From NCBI GenBank assembly GCA_963795795.1, contig CAWCJS010000009.1:124001-188000 (forward strand): a stretch of DNA of 64,000 nucleotides, given 5' to 3'. The notes below the pieces were generated by a model, which saw only the letters and a list, made by a program, of their open reading frames with translations, was not told the DNA's origin and made no database searches. The stretch's first letter is position 1. Each line of letters begins with the position of its first letter. Positions 10,329 to 18,330 of this stretch are shown here, piece by piece. The position numbers and the translations under genes were made by a program. The stretch is from Palsa-504 sp963795795. Its GTDB lineage: Bacteria > Actinomycetota > Actinomycetes > Streptosporangiales > Streptosporangiaceae.

Positions 10329-11452
10329 ACGCCTTCGCGTTGACCGCGGAGCAGCGGTCGTTTACCGAGCAGGTGCGCGCCGTGGCGGCCGAGCGGCTGC
10401 GGCCTCTGGCCGAGGCCGGTGCCCCGGGCCGGGTGAACCGCGAGCTGATCAAGGCGATGGGCGACCTGGGGCTGCTCGCCAGGTTGTTCGGCGATGCGGA
10501 GTCCCGCGAGGCGGCCGCGACCGACCTGTGCCTGCTCAGGGAGTCGCTGGCGACCGTCAGCACCGAGGCGGAAACCGCGCTCGCGCTGCAGGGCCTGGGC
10601 GCTTACCCGATCCTGCAGTCCGGGCTCCCGGACGCCGTCGACCGCTGGCTGCCCGCGATCGCCGCCGGTGACGCCGTGCCGGCGTTCGCCCTGACCGAGC
10701 CCGAGGCCGGCTCCGACGCGGGTGCGCTGGCCCTGGTTGCGGAGCGGGACGGGGATGGCTGGCGGCTGACCGGGGAGAAGATCTGGATCTCTAACGCGCC
10801 CGAAGCCGACGTGTACACCGTATTCGCCCGGACCACTCCCGAGGCGGGAGCGCGCGGGGTGAGTGCGTTCGCGGTCCCCGGCGACCGGCCCGGCCTGAGT
10901 GGCGAGCACCTGGACATGATGAGCCCGCACCCGATCGGCCGCCTGGTCTTCGACGGAGTTCCGGTCGAGGCGACTGAGCTCCTCGGTGAGCTGGACCGAG
11001 GCTTCCGGGTCGCGATGCGCACGCTGGACTTGTTCCGGCCCAGTGTCGGCGCGTTCGCGGTCGGCATGGCCCAGGCCGCCATCGACGCCGCGGTGCAGCA
11101 CGCGGGGACCCGGACCGCGTTCGGCGGGCCGCTTAAGGACCAGCAGGCCGTCTCGCACCTGCTGGCCGAGATGGCCACCCGGACTGAGGCCGCCCGGCTG
11201 CTGGTGTACGCGGCCGCGGGCAGCTACGACGCGGGCGAGAAGCGGATCGCCGCGAAATCCGCGATGGCCAAGCTGTTCGCGACCGAGACCGCCCAGTTCG
11301 TAGTGGACGCGGCGGTACAGATTCACGGGGCCCGCGCGCTGCGCCAGGGCCACCTGCTCGAGCACCTGTACCGCGAGGTCCGCGCCCCTCGTATCTACGA
11401 GGGCGCCTCGGAGGTACAGCGCACGATCATCGCTCGGGAGTTGTATCGCTGA
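10325..11452 (+). CDS. Acyl-CoA dehydrogenase
   Basis: A 375-residue FAD-dependent acyl-CoA dehydrogenase of standard size. Family blocks are in order: N-terminal helical domain, AFALTEPEAGSDAGAL with the substrate/FAD loop, EKIWISNAPEADVYTVFART in the beta domain, and RTAFGGPLKDQQAVSHLLAEM plus QIHGARALRQG and a terminal REVRAPRIYEGASEVQ in the helical domain, where the conserved Glu (YEGASEVQ) occupies the usual position of the catalytic base. The GTG start at 10325 overlaps the stop of the monooxygenase/reductase by four bases, so the two are translationally coupled; a GTG at 10313 is the alternative. By context it should oxidise an alicyclic CoA ester produced after ring reduction. Confidence 0.92.
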   Translation: MNAFALTAEQRSFTEQVRAVAAERLRPLAEAGAPGRVNRELIKAMGDLGLLARLFGDAESREAAATDLCLLRESLATVSTEAETALALQGLGAYPILQSGLPDAVDRWLPAIAAGDAVPAFALTEPEAGSDAGALALVAERDGDGWRLTGEKIWISNAPEADVYTVFARTTPEAGARGVSAFAVPGDRPGLSGEHLDMMSPHPIGRLVFDGVPVEATELLGELDRGFRVAMRTLDLFRPSVGAFAVGMAQAAIDAAVQHAGTRTAFGGPLKDQQAVSHLLAEMATRTEAARLLVYAAAGSYDAGEKRIAAKSAMAKLFATETAQFVVDAAVQIHGARALRQGHLLEHLYREVRAPRIYEGASEVQRTIIARELYR

Positions 11453-11458
11453 GGCGCT

Positions 11459-11926
11459 TTACCGCTCCGGCGTTCGGGCCACGGAGGGGCCGGATCGGCT
11501 CTCGTTCACGAGCTGGTACAGGGCGTGGTCCTGCCATTCACCGGCGATTTTGAGGTAGGCCGGCGCCACGCCGAAGCGGACGAACCCGTTGCGTTCCAGG
11601 ACGCGCTGCGACCTGACGTTGTGCATCAGGGTTCCGGCCTGGATGCGGTGTAGCCCCTGTTCCTCGAAGGCCACCCTGATCATGTCGCGCACGGCCGCGG
11701 TGGCCAGACCGCGCCCGTTCGCGGCGGCACTGAGCCAGTAGCCGAGGTGGCACGACTGGAACGCGCCGCGCACGATGTCGTTGAGCGTGATGCGGCCGGC
11801 GACGCGGTCTTCCTCGTCGAGGATGCCGAACCCGCAGCCCGGCCCGATGACGACCGGCCCCCGACCGATCACCGGCACCGACTTCAGTTCCTCCACACCG
11901 CAGCACGGCTCACCTTCGGTACGCAA
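11459..11926 (-). CDS. GNAT acetyltransferase (RimJ/RimL type), N-terminally short
   Basis: The 155-residue protein carries the RimJ/RimL GNAT core: an acetyl-CoA loop LSAAANGRGLATAAVRDM and the C-terminal NVRSQRVLERNGFVRFG strand-helix. Relatives are 180-195 residues and begin with a strand reading LRLRPLxxxDA, followed by a stretch around a conserved Trp-Pro. This part is missing: an in-frame TAG lies 14 codons above the TTG used as start, and the intervening residues do not resemble the family. The gene is therefore probably truncated at its 5' end. It converges on the acyl-CoA dehydrogenase and marks the left edge of a block unrelated to aromatic catabolism. Confidence 0.65.
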   Translation of the reverse strand: MRTEGEPCCGVEELKSVPVIGRGPVVIGPGCGFGILDEEDRVAGRITLNDIVRGAFQSCHLGYWLSAAANGRGLATAAVRDMIRVAFEEQGLHRIQAGTLMHNVRSQRVLERNGFVRFGVAPAYLKIAGEWQDHALYQLVNESRSGPSVARTPER

Positions 11927-12302
11927 GGGGATCGGTCGGGCGGATCCAGTAAATATCGGACCTGACTCCTAAGGCCCCAAGTTCGATATGCTGCGTAGCT
12001 TCTCCGGTTTGAGCTGCGTGACTGTTGATCACGCTGCAGTGTCGCGTGGAGTAATCGATGACTCAAAGAGAGATAGCGCCGAACCGGACGCCGTCGGCTT
12101 CTACGAACAATGCGGTTTCCCAACGTTGCACCGGACCCTTGGCTCGTGTGGGCAGCCGAATGAGACCGATCCAGGCGCTCAACTCCGCTGGCGGCGAGGC
12201 GGACTCCGTACGTGAACTTTCGGTCACTGCGACTGGCCGGTGCTCGGCCAACGATCGGTCCGCAGCTGCGGCGACCCGCGCGGTGATCCGCCCTTCGAGC
12301 CG
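11927..12302. other. Gene-poor interval with a possible acetyltransferase remnant
   Basis: No intact gene is visible. In the + strand, codons at about 12066-12135 read SAEPDAVGFYEQCGFPTLHR, which looks like the last strand-helix of a GNAT acetyltransferase (AVxFYExxGF), without the rest of such a protein. Together with the shortened GNAT gene on its left, this suggests local rearrangement or decay. Third-position GC is lower here than in neighbouring genes. Confidence 0.35.
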
Positions 12303-13247
12303 ATGAACCAGGGCACCCATCCCGAAGAGCTGCCGGCCGAGGTCCTGGACGACGTGGCCAGCGTGGTCGGGGCAGAGGTCACTCTTCTCAGTCGCCTACG
12401 CGGAGGCGTCAATGGGGGTGCCATGCGCGTCCAGTTGGCCGGAAGGGCAAATGCAGTGCTCAAAGCAGTGCCCCGGGCACACCCCAACCACCTGGACGAG
12501 ACGTTGCGAGCCCAGAGAGTGGTCGAGCACATGCGTAGGCGCGGGTATCCCACCCCGGCCTGGCTCGGAGTGGGCGCCACAGCCACTCATGTATGGCATC
12601 TGATGGACTTCGTTGACGCGGCTCCCGCGCCAGAGCTGACCCCGTCCCTCGTTGAGCAGCTGATGGAGATCATCGAACTCCAGGCTGGCCAAGCCTCCGA
12701 GCCCTACGACCACTGGTTGTACGCCTGGCGGGTCGCCACCGGTCAGGAATCGGCTGTCGCCGGGCTGGATTTCAACGAGACGCCGGAGCAGTCGCTTCTC
12801 CGCCAGTCCGTGGCCGGGCTCTCGGGGTATTCCTCCGTGGTGTCGGCCTTGGTCGAGCGCCTGCGGCTCGTGTGTGCCGACGTCCCACCACCACGAGAGG
12901 CACCTGACATGGTCCATGCCGATCTCTCAACCCCCAGCAATGTCCTGGTCCGTGACGGAGCGGTGGTGGCGGTCGTGGATATCGGGAACGCAGGTAGCGG
13001 CACGCGGGCGACTGATCTCACCACCCTCGTGTGGTACACCTTCCGGGATCCGCAGCTGGACGGTGTCCGAAGGCGGCTGTGGACGAGAATCCTCGTCCTG
13101 GTCGGCTGGGAGGGGGCGGCGGTGCTCGCAGCGACACAGATCCTCCATATGCTCGAGGTCCCCATCCGTCACGGGCGCCACGATGTCGTTCCAGGGGTGG
13201 TCAAGCGCGGCCATCGCGCCCTCGACGAGCTGAACGCGCTTCGCTAA
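12303..13247 (+). CDS. Aminoglycoside phosphotransferase (APH)-like kinase
   Basis: The 314-residue product has the APH/choline-kinase fold pattern: a nucleotide-binding lobe with GGVNGGAMRVQLAGRANAVLKAV, a middle WHLMDFVDAA hinge, the catalytic loop DMVHADLSTPSNVLVRDG (Brenner HxDxxxxN with His-Ala-Asp) and VVAVVDIGNAGSG in place of the usual VIDW metal motif. Substitution of the second motif's Trp by Ile-Gly is tolerated in the family. Substrate unknown; such genes can act on aminoglycosides, homoserine or small metabolites. The open frame reaches GTG 12240, but ATG 12303 begins the family-like portion. Codon use is less GC-rich than in neighbours, hinting at acquisition. Confidence 0.75.
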   Translation: MNQGTHPEELPAEVLDDVASVVGAEVTLLSRLRGGVNGGAMRVQLAGRANAVLKAVPRAHPNHLDETLRAQRVVEHMRRRGYPTPAWLGVGATATHVWHLMDFVDAAPAPELTPSLVEQLMEIIELQAGQASEPYDHWLYAWRVATGQESAVAGLDFNETPEQSLLRQSVAGLSGYSSVVSALVERLRLVCADVPPPREAPDMVHADLSTPSNVLVRDGAVVAVVDIGNAGSGTRATDLTTLVWYTFRDPQLDGVRRRLWTRILVLVGWEGAAVLAATQILHMLEVPIRHGRHDVVPGVVKRGHRALDELNALR

Positions 13248-13329
13248 CTGTCGCCGGTGGAGATGGCGTGCGAAATGGGGACCTCCGACTGCTATCAGCC
13301 GGCATAACGCGCAACATCCACCTTGAGGT

Positions 13330-13358
13330 TCGAAGCCGCTGGTGGCTGGCGGCTTCGA
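13330..13358. terminator. Stem-loop after the phosphotransferase gene
   Basis: A ten-base perfect stem TCGAAGCCGC/GCGGCTTCGA encloses a nine-base loop. There is no T-run, so it would be an L-shaped or factor-assisted terminator, or an RNA-stabilising hairpin, between the phosphotransferase and cupin genes. Confidence 0.4.
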
Positions 13359-13388
13359 GGCAGCCGCCGCCGCGTGTCCGCCTGCGCG

Positions 13389-13394
13389 TAGCCT
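13389..13394 (+). promoter_or_regulatory. Putative -10 element for leaderless cupin transcript
   Basis: TAGCCT matches TANNNT and is followed by exactly six bases and GTG 13401. No ribosome-binding sequence is present before the GTG. Confidence 0.4.
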
Positions 13395-13400
13395 GCTACC

Positions 13401-13739
13401 GTGGCTGACTTTGTAATCAGGGAATGGAATCTGGCGCCTTACCCGGGGGATCAGGCGCCGCCTCACGTACACCACGGCTCTGATGAGGCCTTCTACGTGC
13501 TGGACGGCGAGCTGGAGGTGCTGGAGGGTGGGGAACGGCGGATCCTGGCGGCTGGGGAACTGGCTTATATTCCGGCAGGCACGGTGCACACGTTTGCCAA
13601 CCGGGGACCGGGCCACACCCGGATCCTGGTGGTGATGACCCCGGAAATCGCCGAGCTCATCACTGCCCTCCATAGCGAGCCCGGCATCTCCCCCGACGTC
13701 ATATGGGCTAGGTACAACGCCTCGGTGGTTCCTGGCTAG
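13401..13739 (+). CDS. Single-domain cupin protein
   Basis: A 112-residue single cupin barrel. Motif 1 is seen as PPHVHHGSDEAFYVLDG, supplying two histidines and the glutamate for metal binding, and motif 2 as GELAYIPAGTVHTFAN, supplying the third histidine. Both are intact, so a divalent-metal-binding small-molecule enzyme or sensor is likely; the substrate is not evident. The stop lies four bases inside the 3' end of the convergent deaminase gene. The start is supported by a TANNNT element exactly six bases upstream. Confidence 0.85.
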   Translation: MADFVIREWNLAPYPGDQAPPHVHHGSDEAFYVLDGELEVLEGGERRILAAGELAYIPAGTVHTFANRGPGHTRILVVMTPEIAELITALHSEPGISPDVIWARYNASVVPG

Positions 13740-14359
13740 TCAGACAGGAGCTCGTGGGAGGCGGCCATTGCTTGGTCCAGGGTGGCGGAATCGGACTTGA
13801 GCTGGGCGAACAGGGCGGCGACGGCTGGGTTTACCGCTGCCTCGAAGATCTCGGGGATGCCACGGCGCTGGACGTCTAGGATCGGCTCGGCGGCGCGGTA
13901 GTCCAGAAGCCAGCGGACGTGGAGCAGCTCGGCGAAGCGGCCGGGCCACCGGGCTAGGGGGCCGGTTACCGTCAGCGGACGGCGAAGGGCTTGCGGGGTG
14001 TCTATCACCAGGCCCGATGCGCCGCCGTACGGGTCGCGGCCGGCGAAGTGCAGGCGGGTGAAGGTGGCCTGGACTGCGGCACCTAGGCACATGCAGCAGG
14101 GCTCAAGGGTGGTCAGCAGGAGGTGGTCTTCGTAGTGGCGGCCGGGCGGGAGCAGGGCTAGCGCGTTGATCTCCGCGTGCGCGATGTGGCAGTAGCTGAG
14201 CTGGCGATCGGCCTCGGCGTTCTCGTAGCGTCGGCCGCGGCCTTCGGCGACGATCTCACCGACCGAGTCGGTGACCACCGCGCCCACCGGCGTCGTTCCG
14301 GCCAGGAAGCTCTGCCAGGCCTGCTCCAGGGCACGCTGCCACGCTGCATCTAGTTCCAC
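13736..14359 (-). CDS. Nucleoside/cytidine-type deaminase
   Basis: The product carries the zinc deaminase signature HAEINAL followed by TLEPCCMCLGA (HAE and PCxxC), placing it in the guanine/cytosine/tRNA-adenosine deaminase superfamily; the C-terminal 60 residues are not conserved with TadA. Substrate unassigned. The frame opens at an ATG at 14446, which would overlap the antitoxin start on the other strand. GTG 14359 (207 residues), preceded by GGGGAAAA and just ahead of the conserved domain, is preferred because it leaves room for the divergent promoter. Cytosine- or guanine-like bases are the commonest substrates in relatives of this length. Confidence 0.8.
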   Translation of the reverse strand: MELDAAWQRALEQAWQSFLAGTTPVGAVVTDSVGEIVAEGRGRRYENAEADRQLSYCHIAHAEINALALLPPGRHYEDHLLLTTLEPCCMCLGAAVQATFTRLHFAGRDPYGGASGLVIDTPQALRRPLTVTGPLARWPGRFAELLHVRWLLDYRAAEPILDVQRRGIPEIFEAAVNPAVAALFAQLKSDSATLDQAMAASHELLSD

Positions 14360-14415
14360 ACGAGCATTTTCCCCGATCAGGCCGACTGGGTTCAGGACCA
14401 CTGACCGGCATCGAT

Positions 14416-14437
14416 TGGTATCATCTACTGGTATCAT
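14416..14437 (+). promoter_or_regulatory. Tandem TGGTATCAT elements: promoter/operator of the toxin-antitoxin pair
   Basis: Two copies of TGGTATCAT start 13 bases apart (14416 and 14429). The second contains TATCAT, a good -10, seven bases before ATG 14445, which has no Shine-Dalgarno site; a leaderless antitoxin mRNA is likely. A direct repeat overlapping the -10 is what an autoregulating ribbon-helix-helix dimer pair would bind. Confidence 0.5.
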
Positions 14438-14444
14438 TGCCTTC

Positions 14445-14648
14445 ATGGCGATGACTTTGCGGCTGGCCGACGATGAGGCCGAGGCGCTGCGCCGGCGGGC
14501 TCAGCTCGAGCAGCGATCGATGCAGGAGGTGGCCCGGCAGGCGATCCGGGAGTACGTCGAGAACCATAGCCGCGCCGAATTGCTCGAGCGCGTGCTCGAT
14601 GAGGACCTGCCCCGGTACGCCGAGGCGCTGGAGCGGCTCGGCCAGTGA
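14445..14648 (+). CDS. Ribbon-helix-helix antitoxin
   Basis: A 67-residue protein opening with MTLRLADDEAEALRRRAQ and QRSMQEVARQAIREYVENH, the strand-helix-helix of CopG/MetJ-type DNA-binding antitoxins. The acidic C-terminal half (LLERVLDEDLPRYAEALERL) is the expected toxin-binding segment. It precedes a Doc-family toxin gene with a GTGA overlap, so the two are co-translated. Start ATG 14445 is taken; a second ATG at 14451 is possible. It probably represses its own promoter through the tandem elements immediately upstream. Confidence 0.85.
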   Translation: MAMTLRLADDEAEALRRRAQLEQRSMQEVARQAIREYVENHSRAELLERVLDEDLPRYAEALERLGQ

Positions 14649-15025
14649 TCTTCCTGACCTTGCCCGAGCTGCTCTACGTGGCTGAGCGCACCCTCGGGAC
14701 CGGGTTCACCGTGCGCGACTACGGCTTGCTCGAGGCCGCCCTCGCCCGTCCCCAGGCAACTGCGTTCGGGAAGGACGCCTACCCGACGCTCGACGCCAAG
14801 GCCGCCGCCCTGCTGCACTCGCTAGCCCGGAATCACGCTCTCGTGGACGGCAATAAGAGACTGGCGCTGGCCGCGGTAATCGCCTTCTACGGGCTCAACG
14901 GCCGACGGCTCACGCTGACCAACGACGCCGCCTACGACCTCGTGATGCAGGTGGCCGCCGGACAACTCGACCAGGTGGACGACATCAGCGCGGTCCTTCA
15001 GTCCGCCACTGAGCCGCGAAGCTGA
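14645..15025 (+). CDS. Doc-family (Fic-fold) toxin
   Basis: The 126-residue product matches the Doc toxin family in length and in the catalytic helix loop HALVDGNKRLALAAV, corresponding to HxFx(D/N)GNKR; the Phe is Leu here while His, Asp, Asn, Lys and Arg are all kept. Doc proteins phosphorylate elongation factor EF-Tu and stop translation until neutralised by the partner antitoxin. TAFGKDAYPTLDAKAAAL near residue 45 is the typical Doc lead-in. GTG 14645 overlaps the antitoxin stop by four bases. The pair is complete, so it is probably functional. It lies in the block that interrupts the aromatic catabolic genes. Confidence 0.9.
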   Translation: MIFLTLPELLYVAERTLGTGFTVRDYGLLEAALARPQATAFGKDAYPTLDAKAAALLHSLARNHALVDGNKRLALAAVIAFYGLNGRRLTLTNDAAYDLVMQVAAGQLDQVDDISAVLQSATEPRS

Positions 15026-15036
15026 CGGGCTGAACG

Positions 15037-16305
15037 TCAGCTGTTGTGCTCGATGAACCAGTTCAGGATTATGCGGCCGGCGCCCTGGTCGGGCTGGGGT
15101 TCGTGGTTCCGGAGGCAGCTCCAGGTGCGCGGGTTGATCGTGGTGGGATCACCCAAGTCGAGCCAGGACTTGATCATGTAGCCGGGCTGGAGCTGGTAGA
15201 TGTCCAGGCCGATGCCGCGCGCGGCCAGGTACTTCAGGAACATGGGTACCATCGTCGGCGCATCCGGCCAGCAGGAGCCCGGGGCGGGCGCGTAGGACCT
15301 GTGCGGATACGGCTCGTAGTTCGTCCACTCGCCCTCCACGACCGGCCCGACGCCGGTGGCGACCAGATAGCCGAACTCCGCGTACCACACGCCCGGGTTG
15401 ATCGCGCCTATCGTGTGGTGATTGGCGTACACGACCCCGCTGACGTGTATGACGGCGCCCTCGCTGACCAGGCCGGCGAACCCGAGCGAGTAGCGCGGGC
15501 CCTCCACCCAGAACAGGTTCCGCGCGTGGAGGGTATGGCGCACGTAGGCGGCCAGCTGCGCCATCCCGATGGGGTAGAAGACCCCGTTGAACTCACCGCC
15601 GTTCAGCCACAGGTGCCACTTCTCGAAGAGCGACATGCCGGGGTGGTACATGCGCGGCTCGTTGAACAGGTCGAAGATGACCTGCGGGTCCTTGCCGTAC
15701 AGGGCGGTCATGTCCTTCCAGAAGATCTCTGTGCCGAACTTCGGACCGGCCTGCGAGCGGGGCTCCCCGTTGGGCGCGAACTCGGTCGAGTCGTTGAGCA
15801 CCACGACCAACTGGTCACTCTCGGACGCCGAGACCAGGGCCTCGATCGCCTTCAGGTACGCCTTGTTGAAGCCGGTCCCGTTCGGCCCGATGAGGTTGTC
15901 CTCGTTGAACTGGAAGCGGACCGTGTTCGCGCACCAGTCATCGGCGATCGCCGAGATTTTCGCCTCGTCCAGCCCGACGAAATTCGCCCAATGCGGTCCC
16001 TGCATGTCGGGAATGGTGATCCCGTAGGAGACGAAGGGCTTGCCGTTCGCGCCGAACACCCGGGTGCCGCGGACGGTGAAGGGCCCGACCGCCTTACCGC
16101 ACGACTGGGCTGACGGGGCCTCGGTACCCAGGAGCGGGCCGGTCAGGGCCCCGGCGGTCCCGTCGAAGGCGTCGGCGATCGACGAGGCGCCTGTGTAGAC
16201 CGCAGCCAGCGCCCCGGCGACCAGGGCCAGCGACAGGACCACCACCGCGAGCACGCCAGGCCAGCGGAGCCGCCTGCGAGGGCGAGTCGGTCCTGCCGTC
16301 ATCAC
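15037..16305 (-). CDS. Secreted or membrane-anchored GH5-type glycoside hydrolase
   Basis: A 422-residue protein with a positively charged N-terminus and a single membrane segment at about residues 15-37, so it is exported and possibly anchored. The catalytic domain is a cellulase-family TIM barrel: the acid/base Glu lies in FDLFNEPRMY (E216) and the nucleophile in VVEGEWTNY (E326). NEDNLIGPNG and HHTIGAINPG are consistent with substrate-binding loops. Cysteines at 69, 125 and in the C-terminal part could form disulfides. Which polysaccharide is cut (cellulose, mannan or other) is not resolvable. The next gene upstream is a membrane SGNH hydrolase on the same strand, 177 bases away. Confidence 0.85.
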   Translation of the reverse strand: MMTAGPTRPRRRLRWPGVLAVVVLSLALVAGALAAVYTGASSIADAFDGTAGALTGPLLGTEAPSAQSCGKAVGPFTVRGTRVFGANGKPFVSYGITIPDMQGPHWANFVGLDEAKISAIADDWCANTVRFQFNEDNLIGPNGTGFNKAYLKAIEALVSASESDQLVVVLNDSTEFAPNGEPRSQAGPKFGTEIFWKDMTALYGKDPQVIFDLFNEPRMYHPGMSLFEKWHLWLNGGEFNGVFYPIGMAQLAAYVRHTLHARNLFWVEGPRYSLGFAGLVSEGAVIHVSGVVYANHHTIGAINPGVWYAEFGYLVATGVGPVVEGEWTNYEPYPHRSYAPAPGSCWPDAPTMVPMFLKYLAARGIGLDIYQLQPGYMIKSWLDLGDPTTINPRTWSCLRNHEPQPDQGAGRIILNWFIEHNS

Positions 16306-16482
16306 GGGGAAAGATCTCCATGGGCGTCGTTCGAAAGAGCGGACTGCGGCTGCCGCGGCACGGGCCCCCGTGCAGAGTTGCCAGTCTAAGTGTCGCTTTA
16401 ACCGGCTTGGCCTGCGCGCCGTTCACGGTATTCCGACCGTTAGGACTTACCCGGCGCACTCATGTCGTTACCATCGGTTGTT

Positions 16483-18162
16483 TCAGCAGCCGCTTATCGC
16501 GCCGGAGCCCGGTACCGAATCCAGGCCCGGAGCAGGGACGAGGCCCAGCTGAGCCGGGGCGACCAGCTGCGATGCCGGGATCGTGATGGGATGGGAGCTA
16601 GCCGAGGCAAACGGGTCGGGGGGTGCCTGATTCGCATCCAGATAGCACGCCACTAGGGCAGCGAGCGTTTGCTGGCCCGCCGCGTTCGGGTGGAATGAGC
16701 TCCCGGTAATGGGGATGGGGAAATTGAGGTATGGCTTTACGGAATTCGTGTACTGCCCGCTGGATCCGCACGGCTCGTGCTGGTTCCAGATGGCGACGGG
16801 CGAGATGAATTCGATCCCGGCGGCCACAGCCTCTTCGTAGATGCGGTCGTTGAACTCGTCTTGCAGGGTCCTGATGCCGTTCCTTTCCGTAACGCTCAGG
16901 CGGTTCAGGATGCTCGAGCACAGGGGCGGGTAATACGGGAAGCCCGGCGCGGCCTGGTTCGGGAACAGGTACGGGTAGCCGATGACGACGATGCGGGCAT
17001 TCGGGAAATCGGCTCGCAACTTGCTGAAGACCCCCGCATCGGACGTCCCGATCGCCTCGATCGTGTCCGGGCCCCACTGGGTCAGCAGTTTCCCTTGCGG
17101 AATCTGCACCGACGTCATCTCCGGGACGCCCTTCGGCGGGAATTCTTCATTCAGGCAATCGCCGGAGATGAGGCATTGCTCGACCACGTTGGCGAAGTCG
17201 GCGTCGTCTCCGCCGATCGTGATGGTGACGAGGCCGACCGACGGCTGCACTGTCCCGCTGACCTGGGGCGGGATGGTAAAGGTCGGGAATACGGTCGTGT
17301 TGAAAATGTCGCCCGTCAGCGCGCCCGAACACGCCGTGAAGGTGAGCGAGACACTGGGAGTTTGCTTACGCAGGAGCGCGGCGAGCAGATCCGGGTAGGC
17401 AGAGCTCACCGACTGGTTGCATCCGTTGGCGATCGTGCCCGGGGCGTAGGGAGTCAGGCCGTTGCCGGCCGAATAGGAATCCCCGAGGGCGAGGTAGTCG
17501 CCGTGAATGCCTGTCAGCGCCGTGGGCAACGGGTGACCGGGCGGAACGTTGTTGTTCTCGTTCCAGGCCGAGATGCCAAGGTACGCGATCGCGACGGTGA
17601 CCCCGAGCGCGGTGCCCACCAGGATCGACAGCGGCGTGAACGGCTCCCATCGCTCATCATCGGGGGCCTGGTCATCGTGACGCGGCCAGAGCTTCCGCCG
17701 CGGGCGTCCGGCCCGGTTGCGCTGCAGGAACCGCACGGGCGGCGGGCGCCAGACCGACCAGGCGCCGAGCGCGATGGCGGCCAGCGCGATGATGAGGAAG
17801 ACCCATCGGGAGAAGGCCCCCTGGGTCGAGGAGAACAACCACCAGGCAAAGCCGCCGTCAGCGGCCGCGAACACGAGCAGCGTGATGCCGATGAAGACGA
17901 GGCGGCCCCAGGCGCGGTACCGCCACTCGATGACCGCGCCGGCGCCAAGGGTGCCCAGGCCGAGGTTGACCAGGCCGACGAGCACAAAGGCGAGCACCCA
18001 CTCGATGACCGTCCCGCCGAGCGGGGGCAGGCCGAGAGCGGACCAGAACGTCACGATGAACAGGGCGACCGCCGCCACCGCTAGGTAGACGGTTTGCAGC
18101 AGGTGCCATTCCGGGATCCGGCGGACGGTGGGGGCCGGAGTAACGGGTGCAGGGATGGCCAT
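16483..18162 (-). CDS. Membrane-bound SGNH/GDSL hydrolase
   Basis: The N-terminal 220 residues contain about five membrane segments and a basic cytoplasmic loop; the C-terminal half is an extracytoplasmic SGNH esterase/lipase domain. Block I is YLALGDSYSAGNGL with the nucleophilic Ser, block III reads TITIGGDDADF where the oxyanion-hole Asn of GGND is replaced by Asp, and block V is SSFHPNAAGQ with the catalytic His. Many cysteines fit the disulfide-rich actinobacterial lipase type (LipY/Streptomyces esterase). ATG 18162 is taken as start; TTG 18210 with TAAGGTG upstream would add 16 residues. The substrate is probably an ester on a lipid or cell-wall glycan, not determined. Confidence 0.82.
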   Translation of the reverse strand: MAIPAPVTPAPTVRRIPEWHLLQTVYLAVAAVALFIVTFWSALGLPPLGGTVIEWVLAFVLVGLVNLGLGTLGAGAVIEWRYRAWGRLVFIGITLLVFAAADGGFAWWLFSSTQGAFSRWVFLIIALAAIALGAWSVWRPPPVRFLQRNRAGRPRRKLWPRHDDQAPDDERWEPFTPLSILVGTALGVTVAIAYLGISAWNENNNVPPGHPLPTALTGIHGDYLALGDSYSAGNGLTPYAPGTIANGCNQSVSSAYPDLLAALLRKQTPSVSLTFTACSGALTGDIFNTTVFPTFTIPPQVSGTVQPSVGLVTITIGGDDADFANVVEQCLISGDCLNEEFPPKGVPEMTSVQIPQGKLLTQWGPDTIEAIGTSDAGVFSKLRADFPNARIVVIGYPYLFPNQAAPGFPYYPPLCSSILNRLSVTERNGIRTLQDEFNDRIYEEAVAAGIEFISPVAIWNQHEPCGSSGQYTNSVKPYLNFPIPITGSSFHPNAAGQQTLAALVACYLDANQAPPDPFASASSHPITIPASQLVAPAQLGLVPAPGLDSVPGSGAISGC

Positions 18163-18215
18163 CGGAATCACCCGATCGGTAAGCGGACAAGTGCTCGGAA
18201 TCCGCAACACCTTAC

Positions 18216-18324
18216 GGGAACGTGGCGGGGAAAGCGGGGTGGTGGGCTCGATGGGAACGTGGCGGGAAAAGCGGGGCGGTGGGCTCGACGGGAACGTGGC
18301 GCGGAAGGCGGGGTGGGCTCGGTG
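18216..18324. repeat. 37-bp direct tandem repeat, three units
   Basis: Units begin at 18216, 18253 and 18290, each with GGGAACGTGGCG at the start and GGTGGGCTCGAY or a variant at the end; the third is shortened by two bases. The array lies wholly between the enoyl-CoA hydratase stop and the SGNH hydrolase start. Confidence 0.85.
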
Positions 18325-18330
18325 TCTGGG

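Noticed and set aside
13321..13360. tRNA-like sequence (GGTTCGAAGCC)
   Set aside because: No acceptor stem, anticodon arm or second conserved box is present; it is part of a hairpin.
18216..18324. Possible CRISPR array
   Set aside because: The three units are contiguous 37-bp repeats with no distinct spacers and no cas genes nearby.
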